Source: Myxococcales bacterium
GTDB taxonomy: Bacteria; Myxococcota_A; UBA9042; JABWCM01
Length of the DNA stretch: 55,708 nt
NCBI GenBank assembly: GCA_013360285.1
Contig: JABWCM010000007.1
Location: 1 to 55,708 of the forward strand
Direction: 5' to 3'
The position numbers and the translations under genes are program-made. The notes beneath the pieces are model-generated. The model searched no databases. It was not told the DNA's origin and saw only the letters and a list, made by a program, of their open reading frames with translations. Of this stretch, positions 35,601 to 42,874 are shown one piece after another. Position 1 is the stretch's first letter. Each line of letters begins with the position of its first letter.

Positions 35601-36398
35601 CCGGTAGAACATGGTCGGCAGATTCCTCTTGGACAGTTGGCGAAAATTGAATTGGCCGATGGGCCACCGATGATCAAAAGCGAAAACGCTCGCTGGACCA
35701 GTTGGGTGTACGTGGACATCCAGGGTATGGACATCGGCAGATATGTTGATTTGGCAAAAGAAGTGATCAAACGCCAGGTGCCGACCCCGATGGGATATAC
35801 GGTTGTTTGGTCGGGGCAATACGAATATCTGGTAAAAGCAAAAGAACGATTACAGATTGTGATTCCGGTGGTGCTGGTGATGATCGTCATGTTGCTTTAT
35901 GGAGCAACGCGGAGTTGGCTCCGGGTGGGGATCGTGATGTTGGCAGTGCCGTTTAGTTTGATCGGAGCGATTTGGTTTTTGTATGCTCTTGATTACAACC
36001 TGTCGTTGGCCGTGGGCGTAGGACTCATTGCACTGGCGGGTCTGGATGCCGAAACCGGATTGGTGATGCTGTTGTATCTGGAAAACAGTTTTGAACGATT
36101 TTCCCGCGAGGGCAAAATGAGAAACGCCCAAGATTTGTGGATGGCGGTTCATGATGGGGCGGCGAAACGGCTTCGCCCCAAAACGATGATGGTGATTACC
36201 ACCTTTGTGGGTTTGGTGCCGCTGTTGTGGGCGATGGGGGCGGGAGCCGATACGATGCGCCGATTGGCGGCACCGCTTATCGGGGGCCTGGGAACCAGTT
36301 TTTTATTGGAATTATTGATCTATCCGGTGTTGTATTACACCATTAAAAAGAAGATGTTGGATGAACAGTGGCAGGCTAATAGTGTGAGGTCAAGATGA
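32616..36398 (+). CDS. cusA: CusA-type heavy-metal RND efflux pump with insertions
   Basis: The 1260-residue protein is an HME-type RND transporter: AIPDLSDVQVILRTPFAGQA at the N-terminus, GVMVDSSIVMVENAHKHLE in helix 4, GSEFMPPLEEGDLLYMPTTD in the second porter half, and IALAGLDAETGLVMLLYLE in helix 10. CusA and CzcA are usually about 1040 residues; the extra length sits in two places. About 100 residues (about 145-243) are inserted between GVGWVYQYVL and LQDWYLRVDL, with Cys at both ends (YCKNHPQ, RCPIENTPL). A second insert of about 60 residues near the middle of the protein adds two hydrophobic segments. It drives proton-coupled efflux of Cu(I)/Ag(I) or a similar metal. ATGA overlaps at both ends. 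Confidence 0.9.
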   Translation: MIARLIRLCIHHRSLVLLLCGFVVASGLWAVGQTKVDAIPDLSDVQVILRTPFAGQAPQIVEDQVTYPLTTAMLAVPQAAVVRGYSMFGVSFVYVLFEDGTDLYWARSRVLEQLSTVSNKLPPGARPQIGPDATGVGWVYQYVLQTGPYCKNHPQGIVHDPVEDRWYASLDQPDDIRSRLVHHRIFQKSKTVYVDPQTQRVVGLLTDVAEAERPRLKTVVLQQGLERCPIENTPLVEPNVDLAQLRGLQDWYLRVDLTTLPGVSELASIGGFVKQYQVVVDPDKLLAYGISIHDVQDKVKRSNGDTGGGTIEIGEREFMVRSLGYLGTPNSGDTPETSPHTRDFTARVLSDLGLIAVGTTMSGTPIRLRDVADIRLGPDMRRGLTDWNGDGDVVGGIVVMRFGENANAAIAHVKKRLKELEVGLPPGVAIDVAYDRSDLIQRSIATLTNTLVEEIAVVSVVCMLFLLHARSALVAVFVLPTGVLLSLLLMHLLGINANIMSLGGIALAIGVMVDSSIVMVENAHKHLEWEAKRVSGGGPPRTRIDVITDAAVELGPSLFFSLLIITVSFLPVFVLGEQSGKLFRPLAWTKTFAMASAALLAVTVIPALMLALVRDDVFATHRSRRFRWVLSAIMVGGGALGFAVMPLGSFADWRWVMVGVWVVLSAIVLRRQRLVGEEQNPISRWLEAAYNPAFRLVMRHRAATLVGCLLLMAVTVYPLSQLGSEFMPPLEEGDLLYMPTTDPGLSVGKAGELLQQTGRLIRQFPEVETVLGKAGQAETATDPAPMSMLETTIRLKRDKSLWRTREIPRWFSGWPSWLSAPLAWVWPQHRPITVDELLYGYDMPGGIRVPGLNDAVQIPGLTNAWTMPIRTRIDMLSTGIRTPVGIKIMGPDLKVLDDTAQQMVLALKTAPETSGYTTSAFAEKNLGGSFVDIQIDRQEIARLGLTVEDVNDTVAMALGGMAVTETVEGLERYPVSIRYPHELRDNLPALKAILVPVEHGRQIPLGQLAKIELADGPPMIKSENARWTSWVYVDIQGMDIGRYVDLAKEVIKRQVPTPMGYTVVWSGQYEYLVKAKERLQIVIPVVLVMIVMLLYGATRSWLRVGIVMLAVPFSLIGAIWFLYALDYNLSLAVGVGLIALAGLDAETGLVMLLYLENSFERFSREGKMRNAQDLWMAVHDGAAKRLRPKTMMVITTFVGLVPLLWAMGAGADTMRRLAAPLIGGLGTSFLLELLIYPVLYYTIKKKMLDEQWQANSVRSR

Positions 36399-37897
36399 CG
36401 CGAAAAATGGGTTTGGGTTTTGGGGTAGGTTGTGTGGCACTGGCCCTCGTGGGCTGTTCCGGCGAAGAATCCAAGGATTCGGCGGTGGAGGCGACGTTTG
36501 ATATTCCGGAAGTGATGGAGGTGGAGCCGATGGAAGGGCCGTTTGAGACCGTGATTGCCGACGATGTGGATCCGGCGGAAAACGTGGTTGCAGTGGTATT
36601 GGAAGCCAAACCGGCAACGGTGAAGATTGCGGACGGCATCGAAGTGGAAATGTGGACATACAACGGGGTGTTTCCCGGTCCGCAGATTTCCGCGAAGGTG
36701 GGGGACACCGTTCGGGTGACGCTCAAGAACTCGTTGCCGGAATCGACCACGATTCATTGGCATGGGGTGAGGGTACCTGCGGCAATGGATGGGGTGCCGA
36801 CTTTGCAGTCCCCCATTGGAGTTGGGGAGGAATTTGTTTATGAGTTTGTGGTGCCGGACGCAGGAACGTTTTGGTATCACCCCCATATCCGTTCGGACGA
36901 ACAGGTGGAGCGGGGACTGGTGGGGACCATCGTGGTGCGGGGCAACGATGAGCCGGAGACGACGACCGATCGGGTATTTGTGTTGGATGACCTATTGTTG
37001 AACGCCGAAGGTCAGTTGGCGCCGTTTGAAGTGCAGCAAGCCATGGTGGGGAGACAGGGAAATCTCGTGGTGGTCAACGGCAAAGCCAACCCCATTGTAG
37101 CGATGGAGCCGGGGGGATTACACCGGTTCCGGTTTGTCAATGCAGCCAACGCCAGGTATTTCCGTTTGAAGTTGGACGGGCGGTCGTTAACCCAAATCGC
37201 AAGTGACGGCGGGTTATTGGAATCCCCACAAACGATCGAAGAAATCCTGCTGGTGCCCGGAGAACGGGCGGAAGTAGTCGTGACGGCGGATTCACAAGAA
37301 GGGGAGATGTTGACCTGGAAAAGTGGGGTTTATGATCGGGGCCATGGAACGGGGGCGGCGCCGGAAGTGGTGCTATTTCAGTCAAAAACAATGGGGGAAG
37401 CCGTGGTGAACCCACCGGCGATTCCCAGCTCTTTACGTGTGATAGACAAGTTGGGTGAACCGATTATCCAACGAACCTTAAAATTGGAAGAATCGATGGG
37501 GAACATGGGGGAAGGCGGACATGCTGGCCACCAAGGCCACGGCTCGGGCAGCGGCACCATGGTGATGGAGCCCACGTTTTCGTTTAATGGAAAAACCTGG
37601 CCCGATGGGGAACAGTTTGTGGGAAAATTGACCACGGTTGAGGAGTGGATTTTGGACAACACCACGGAAATGGACCATCCATTTCATTTACATGGGTTCC
37701 GTTTTCAAGTGACGGACAACCATGGCGAAACACCTACCTTTGCCGCCTGGCGGGATACGATCAACGTAAAAGCAAAACAAACCACGACGTTGCGCGTGTT
37801 GTTGGAAGACCATCCGGGCCAATGGATGTTCCATTGCCACATTCTGGAACATGCCGAACGGGGGATGATGGGTCATTTGGATGTGACGGCGCCCTGA
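36395..37897 (+). CDS. Multicopper oxidase, lipoprotein
   Basis: The 500-residue protein has all four copper-binding motifs: HWHG at about residue 121, WYHPH at about 160, HPFHLHG at about 429 and HCHILEHAERGM at about 481, so both the type 1 and the trinuclear sites are complete. A lipobox (ALVGCSG) replaces the Tat signal common in CueO. A loop with GNMGEGGHAGHQGHGSG is rich in His and Met, like the methionine-rich copper loop of CueO. CueO-like enzymes oxidise Cu(I) to the less toxic Cu(II) in the periplasm. It is the last gene of the efflux operon, overlapping cusA by four bases, which supports copper as the operon's substrate. Confidence 0.92.
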   Translation: MTRKMGLGFGVGCVALALVGCSGEESKDSAVEATFDIPEVMEVEPMEGPFETVIADDVDPAENVVAVVLEAKPATVKIADGIEVEMWTYNGVFPGPQISAKVGDTVRVTLKNSLPESTTIHWHGVRVPAAMDGVPTLQSPIGVGEEFVYEFVVPDAGTFWYHPHIRSDEQVERGLVGTIVVRGNDEPETTTDRVFVLDDLLLNAEGQLAPFEVQQAMVGRQGNLVVVNGKANPIVAMEPGGLHRFRFVNAANARYFRLKLDGRSLTQIASDGGLLESPQTIEEILLVPGERAEVVVTADSQEGEMLTWKSGVYDRGHGTGAAPEVVLFQSKTMGEAVVNPPAIPSSLRVIDKLGEPIIQRTLKLEESMGNMGEGGHAGHQGHGSGSGTMVMEPTFSFNGKTWPDGEQFVGKLTTVEEWILDNTTEMDHPFHLHGFRFQVTDNHGETPTFAAWRDTINVKAKQTTTLRVLLEDHPGQWMFHCHILEHAERGMMGHLDVTAP

Positions 37898-38076
37898 GAG
37901 GGTGCCCCTGTCCCGACTGACAAAAGTGCGGCCAATACCGGCGGGACCGAATGATGGACCTTGCCAACTCGCCGCGATGGACCTATTCTGCGCCGGCATC
38001 TTCGGTCACAACGACCGGTTGCCGACCGGATTGGGAATAATCCGGGTAGTTTTATTTTACTGGCGGAGTTTCAACC

Positions 38077-38700
38077 ATGCCGAATCTGATCTTGACTTAT
38101 TTCGACTTTCCGGGCCGCGCCGAGCCCATTCGTGTGGCGTTGTTTATCGCGGGGTTACCTTACCAAGACAAACGATTGAAGTTTCCCGAATATGCAGCAC
38201 TGAAAGAACAAGGCGTGTTTCCGTTGGGAGCGGTCCCCACGTTTGAGGTGGATGGGGTCACCATGACCCAAACCGCGGCGATATTGCGGTACGTAGCGCG
38301 GGTGGGCAACACAACGTTGTACCCCAACGATCCGCTGGCCGCGTTTGTGGTCGACAGTGCGTTGGATACGTTCAACGATACGTTGTCCCATGAGTTGACC
38401 CCCAGTTTGATGGAGCGGGATATGGCAAAAAAACTGGAAATGCGTGCCGTGTTCAAAGCCGGCCCGATGCTCAAGGTTTTACAATATGTAGAAGGCCTAG
38501 CCCAACGATTCGGAAAACCGTTTTTAGGCGGGACCGACCTGTCGATTGCCGACCTGGTGGTAGCGCAACAATTGTTACAAATCCGAGCCGGCGGTCTGGA
38601 CGGAATTTCCCCCGAAGATTTGGACCCCTATCCCCACCTCAACGCACTGACCGACGCCTATGTGAACCACCCCAGCATCGTTGCGTATCAAAAACGATAG
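38077..38700 (+). CDS. Glutathione S-transferase, sigma-like
   Basis: The 207-residue protein has a thioredoxin-fold N-terminal domain starting LTYFDFPGRAEPIRVALFIA, in which the Tyr is the likely catalytic residue and the GRAExIR pattern is that of sigma-class enzymes. VPTFEVDGVTMTQTAAILRY binds glutathione (the cis-Pro and the Gln-Thr/Ser pair). The C-terminal helical domain contains FLGGTDLSIADLVVAQQL, the N-capping box of GSTs. It would conjugate or reduce electrophiles using glutathione in the cytoplasm. GGAG lies upstream of the ATG. It follows the copper operon by 180 bases but probably has its own promoter. Confidence 0.88.
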   Translation: MPNLILTYFDFPGRAEPIRVALFIAGLPYQDKRLKFPEYAALKEQGVFPLGAVPTFEVDGVTMTQTAAILRYVARVGNTTLYPNDPLAAFVVDSALDTFNDTLSHELTPSLMERDMAKKLEMRAVFKAGPMLKVLQYVEGLAQRFGKPFLGGTDLSIADLVVAQQLLQIRAGGLDGISPEDLDPYPHLNALTDAYVNHPSIVAYQKR

Positions 38701-38730
38701 TCGCCGTTCTAGGTGGCTGGTGTTTTTTAG

Positions 38731-38795
38731 GGGAATTTTTGGCAAGCCGGATTTTCGCCGAATCGTTCGAAAAAATCCTGAGAAATATCAGGAAG
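38731..38795 (-). repeat. Dispersed intergenic repeat, copy C
   Basis: On the minus strand, CTCAGGATTTTTTCGAACGA followed by TTCGGCGAAAATCCGGCT matches copy B (CTCAGGATTTTTTCGGACGA, ATCGGCTCAAATTCGGCT). It lies between convergent genes. GGATTTT and AAAATCC within it can form a 7-bp stem. Confidence 0.65.
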
Positions 38796-38934
38796 TCATC
38801 TCTAGATCCCCACCAACAAAACAATTCGGCGGAAATAAGCTCAGAGCTTGTGGTGATGCAGGAGCTATTGAATCGGTACCGGAACGAAGCCCAAACGAAG
38901 GAGCTGAGGTGACTGGGAGGGTTAGGGTGCCACG

Positions 38935-39687
38935 TTAATCCCCAGAATCCACCGTTACCGGACCATTCTCATCGACTTCGTCCTCTTCATCGTCCACGAT
39001 GGTCATCCGATTGGATTGTAATTCAGGATAAAGACTGTCGATAAACCGGGCATTAAAATGGGTTCGAAGGCGCCCATCCATTTGTTCCGATGCTTCACGC
39101 AGGTCCATCACCGCACGTAACATTGCAAATCGCAAAGGTTTCCGCTGGGGGTCGATCAGTTCCGCGCGTCGTTTGTTGGCATCGTCCAACACATTCGCAG
39201 CCTTGGTCAATGATTCACTTAAGGATTGAGCAATCGGAATCGCCGGCGGTAAGCTGCCGATCAATAACGCTGCATGGCGGACCAATTCCACGGTGCGAAC
39301 ACGCCCAGAGGACAGGACGCGGGAAAGGACAAGATTGGACAAAATGGCGGGAAAACCACCGGAAATATAACTTTTGATGTCCTCGGAGTAGGGTTTTAAT
39401 CCACCGTCGGCATGTCGAAACGAATCGTCACACAAATAATCCCCCACCCGTTGGTCGGCGCGAATTTCTGTATATGCCGTGTCCAAATAGGAACGATAGG
39501 GGGTTACCGTAGCATCAAGTCCTGCGACATAGGCTCCAAAAATGGTGGTCTCAGCTTGCAAAGCCTGGCGTTGTACGGGGGTAAGTAAGTAATTTAATTT
39601 CAGATGTGAATTGAGACTGGCAAGGACTTCGCGCCCCCACCGAAGATGACGTATGCCCGAAGCATTTTTGGCTAATTTTGCGGTCAT
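38935..39687 (-). CDS. Conserved-looking cytoplasmic protein of unknown function
   Basis: The 250-residue protein is not recognised. It has no signal peptide or membrane segment and is predicted largely helical (SHLKLNYLLTPVQRQALQAE, ESLTKAANVLDDANKRRAEL). The last 25 residues are very acidic (IVDDEEDEVDENGPV). A strong ribosome site (AAGGAGG) precedes the ATG at 39687, and amino-acid composition is normal, so it is likely a real gene. It faces the GST gene and has repeat copies C and D on its two sides. Confidence 0.65.
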   Translation of the reverse strand: MTAKLAKNASGIRHLRWGREVLASLNSHLKLNYLLTPVQRQALQAETTIFGAYVAGLDATVTPYRSYLDTAYTEIRADQRVGDYLCDDSFRHADGGLKPYSEDIKSYISGGFPAILSNLVLSRVLSSGRVRTVELVRHAALLIGSLPPAIPIAQSLSESLTKAANVLDDANKRRAELIDPQRKPLRFAMLRAVMDLREASEQMDGRLRTHFNARFIDSLYPELQSNRMTIVDDEEDEVDENGPVTVDSGD

Positions 39688-39916
39688 TGTGCCTCCTTAA
39701 GTTTTTCGGAAACTGCCCAAGCAGCGAGCAGTCGCGTATCACAAGTTCGCAAACCCATGCAAGGACTTTTTGTTTCTCGGGACATAAGAAATGAATGGGC
39801 AATCGAAGGAATAAAAAGAACGTTTTCATTTTCAGAAAAATACATGAGGAACTGATAGAGCTTGTGAAAAAATATGGGGACGGACTTGGACGCGGGGATT
39901 TTGGCACCGATACCCG

Positions 39917-39977
39917 GAAGAAAATCGAGTCATATCGGGAATATGGCGCAGGGTTTTTTCTGGGCAGTGAGGCCAAA
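39917..39977 (-). repeat. Dispersed intergenic repeat, copy D
   Basis: On the minus strand CCTGCGCCATATTCCCGATA followed by TGACTCGATTTTCTTCCGGG matches copy B with few changes. Similarity continues outward to TTTTGGCCTCACTGCC, corresponding to TTTGGCCGCCTCGCCC near 27439. The peptide PAPYSRYDS is readable in one frame in both copies. Confidence 0.7.
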
Positions 39978-40121
39978 AGCATCCCTCCAAGTTCGTTCAG
40001 CTAGTTTTTCACAACCTCATAGTATTGCCGGTCGAATTGTTGGGCACAGTGAGCATAACGGCAAATGCGGACGGGAAAATCAGCAAGCTCATGCGATCAA
40101 GCCGACACGATATCCGGTGCA

Positions 40122-40331
40122 AAAACGGGGTCGTGGTAGGCAACCGACAAGGCACCAAGCGGCAAAGAGGGGTAGGGGTATGGAACCGATAGGGCACCCC
40201 GCGGCAAAACGGGGTCATGTTACGGAACCGATAGGGCACCCCGCGGCAAAACGGGGTCGAGTTATGGAACCGATAGGGCACCCCGCGGCAAAACGGGGTC
40301 GAGTTATGGAACCGACAGGGCATTCCGCGAC
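40122..40331. repeat. Second 42-bp tandem array, five units
   Basis: Units start at 40122, 40164, 40206, 40248 and 40290. The best unit reads AAAACGGGGTCGAGTTATGG, then AACCGATAGGG and CACCCCGCGGC. CGGGGT and ACCCCG within it can pair as a 6-bp stem. The first unit is the most diverged; units 2-4 are nearly identical in their second half. It has the same period as the array at 2269 and the same AAAACG start, but otherwise a different sequence. It gives long open frames on both strands, coding for 14-residue repeats such as MEPIGHPAAKRGRV, which I do not believe are genes. There are no spacers, so it is not CRISPR. The rest of 39688-40711 holds copy D and no convincing gene. Confidence 0.85.
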
Positions 40332-40711
40332 GGCACGAGGCATACAGTCGGCTGTGATTGCTAAGTTGGTGCGGTTGAGCGTGACATTGGCGTTTGAATC
40401 CGAATTCCATGCGACCGTAAACAAGAGATCGCCCAATCCGCCCATGGGCACAGCCCATTGTGCACACCCAACGAGGGGTAAAAGATGGTTGGCCAAGCAC
40501 AACCCAGGGCCACAAAACACAGGCAAACCGGCCAGAAGAGACGGGCACGATCAAGGATTCAAAGTAGGCACGAAGTTTGCTGTGATCCAACAAAGCAAAG
40601 AAACGGGGCGCGGCCGGGCACTCGGAGACAACTCCACGCTGCCTTGACGGATTCGTTGGCGCTGTTGCACACTAATAAACAGAAACGGAATTACCCGCCA
40701 AAAGCAGTAGG

Positions 40712-42874
40712 ATGGCGATGAGCAACGGGACGCAACACAACGGACAATCGGGCGGAACGCCGCCCCAAAGTGATACAACATGCCGCTTAAGTTGCCGACT
40801 AAGACGACTGGTGGGCCGAATCGTGGACCGTCGTGTGGTGCCGTTTGTAGGCGCGGGGTTTAGCGCGGGGGCACGGATTCCGGGCGAGCCGGGTTTTGTC
40901 CCGTCGGCACCCGCGATGCACGGGCGGATCGCCAAGTTGATTCCGCCGGGGAACGCGACGGCGCGGGCGGGACGGAAGGAGAGCGGAAGACTGGACGGCA
41001 AGGATGTCAACACTTCCACCCTAAACCTTGCCAAGATCGCCGAAATTGCATCGTGGTTCTCACCACTCACCGAAATCATGCAGGCCGCCCAGATTTCAAA
41101 GTTTGCAGAACTTCAACCCACGGCATGTCACCGATATTTGGCCTATATGGTCCGAGAAGGATGGGTCACCGATGTGATGTCGACCAATTACGATACGTGC
41201 ATTGAGACAGCCTATAGGGAGTCGTTTGGTAATTTAAACACGCAGGACACGTTGCGGGTCATCACGTCGCTGGAACATTACACCGATTATGGCGCCGAAG
41301 CGCAGATGGGCACCGAACCCGTCCTTCATTTATATAAGCTCAACGGCTGCGCCCAAGACTATGCCTATGCGGCGGGAACTAGCGGTGACCACGGCCGCCA
41401 TCGCCTTGCTGCCGAACGAATCTTGCTGACCGAACGGCAATTGCAGAAGTTGCGTTCGGATGGCTGGAAACATGCGCTGATCGGCCACGTTGGCCGGACA
41501 CGAACATTGTTGTTTTCCGGATTTGGTGCTGAAGAACCACAAATTCGCCACACCGTGCTGGCGCTGGTAGATGAATTCTCCGCCCACAACGACGGACGCG
41601 GGAGGTCACGAACCGGCCGCGACCCCGATTGTCAGGACCCCGACGGGCTACGGGAATGCGCCTGGCTGAACAGCCCCTGCCACCGACCCCATGCGCCTTA
41701 TGTGACCATGTACGATGCCGAACCTTCTTTTCCCCAAAGCCAACTGTTACAGGGATTTATCGACGCCTATCGACCGCAAGAAACACCACCACCACGAGAC
41801 AGTACAACCACACGGGTGTTTGATTTGATCATCGGAGGACGGGATCACAGTGCTTTGTCAGCGGAGCCGAAGCGTTCCTGGTTTCGGGGTTTGGACGACC
41901 CGACCGGGAACAACCACGATCCCAATAACCTCAGCGCCGACCTGTTATGGAAACGGTTGTATCAATTGGCGATTGTGCGGGTTTTGAGAACGGACCTGCA
42001 TCGGTCCGACTTTCCCCGTTGGTTGCGGGACGCGGGTATTCCCAACCATGGTGTAGCAGCGATTTTGGATCGGTTGGAGCAATGGCTCAGCGACCGGACT
42101 CAAGATCAGACACAGGTCGCACGTTCCCACCTTTGTGATTGTTTGCGTGATCCAACCACATTGTGGGAACCGCGCGATGACTCCGGCGGAAGATGGCAAC
42201 CGTTGTTGTGGATGGAATTGTTGACGTGGATGAAACGATTTCCGACGTTGGCAGAGTCCAGAGGCGGAAACCATATACCGAAAGTGAAAGCCGAATACCA
42301 CCCGTATCGCCAAGATCGGCTGCAATGGTGGATCACACTGGCATTGGTGTATTTTCTGGGTGAACATGTGGAACATACGGATGACCACGTTCCGTGGACT
42401 ACGCAACCGGGTTTCGGACCGGTGTTTTCGTTAAATGCCAACATGGACAAGGACACCGACTCGAACCATTCCACACTCCGGGTAGCTTTGGTGTCCGAAG
42501 ACAGTCCCAACCCTCCCCGCAACGCCAAAGATGGTTTACACCCAAGCGGTGGCCGGGGGCGTCATGCCATACGAATCCTGATTCCGACGTTGGGAACTCA
42601 GATCCGCCGGGGGCGGATGGAGTACAGAGTGGACCACATGCCTTTACATATAGGCGAATATGCGACTGTTCCGGCGAGCCTCGTGTTTGAACGTGCGATT
42701 TGGCCGACTTTGGAAGGTGCTTCCGCCGGGGATGAACGATACTCTGAAACCGCGAATCCACCGGACAGACAAAAACAATGCTTCCTTCGCATCATCCAAG
42801 GGCTACGCCGTGCCGCCGCCTTATCCATGGTGCTGAGCAAGCACCACACTCGCTTGAGAGGGCCCCAACCATGA
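40712..42874 (+). CDS. SIR2-like domain protein, first gene of the type III-B operon
   Basis: The 720-residue protein has a SIR2-like N-terminal half: VVPFVGAGFSAGARIPG (GAGFS at 47-51) is the NAD loop, VMSTNYDTCIET (TNYD at 158-161) the Asn/Asp motif, and TLLFSGFGAEEPQIR the later NAD-side loop. The usual catalytic KLHG is KLNG here (N211). The C-terminal half (about 370-720) is unrecognised. SIR2-like domains in defence systems (Thoeris ThsA, DSR, prokaryotic Argonaute partners) deplete NAD+. It overlaps the ATPase gene by ATGA, so the two are translationally coupled. ATG 40712 and ATG 40718 are both possible; AGGATGG precedes the second. Confidence in the domain is good, in enzymatic activity low. 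Confidence 0.8.
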   Translation: MAMSNGTQHNGQSGGTPPQSDTTCRLSCRLRRLVGRIVDRRVVPFVGAGFSAGARIPGEPGFVPSAPAMHGRIAKLIPPGNATARAGRKESGRLDGKDVNTSTLNLAKIAEIASWFSPLTEIMQAAQISKFAELQPTACHRYLAYMVREGWVTDVMSTNYDTCIETAYRESFGNLNTQDTLRVITSLEHYTDYGAEAQMGTEPVLHLYKLNGCAQDYAYAAGTSGDHGRHRLAAERILLTERQLQKLRSDGWKHALIGHVGRTRTLLFSGFGAEEPQIRHTVLALVDEFSAHNDGRGRSRTGRDPDCQDPDGLRECAWLNSPCHRPHAPYVTMYDAEPSFPQSQLLQGFIDAYRPQETPPPRDSTTTRVFDLIIGGRDHSALSAEPKRSWFRGLDDPTGNNHDPNNLSADLLWKRLYQLAIVRVLRTDLHRSDFPRWLRDAGIPNHGVAAILDRLEQWLSDRTQDQTQVARSHLCDCLRDPTTLWEPRDDSGGRWQPLLWMELLTWMKRFPTLAESRGGNHIPKVKAEYHPYRQDRLQWWITLALVYFLGEHVEHTDDHVPWTTQPGFGPVFSLNANMDKDTDSNHSTLRVALVSEDSPNPPRNAKDGLHPSGGRGRHAIRILIPTLGTQIRRGRMEYRVDHMPLHIGEYATVPASLVFERAIWPTLEGASAGDERYSETANPPDRQKQCFLRIIQGLRRAAALSMVLSKHHTRLRGPQP

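Noticed and set aside
40122..40331. CRISPR array of the type III-B locus
   Set aside because: Same reason: the whole 42 bp repeats, spacers are absent, and the first unit simply decays.
39874..40647. Protein-coding gene over the second array
   Set aside because: Open frames exist on both strands for the same arithmetic reason, and no start signal or domain is seen.
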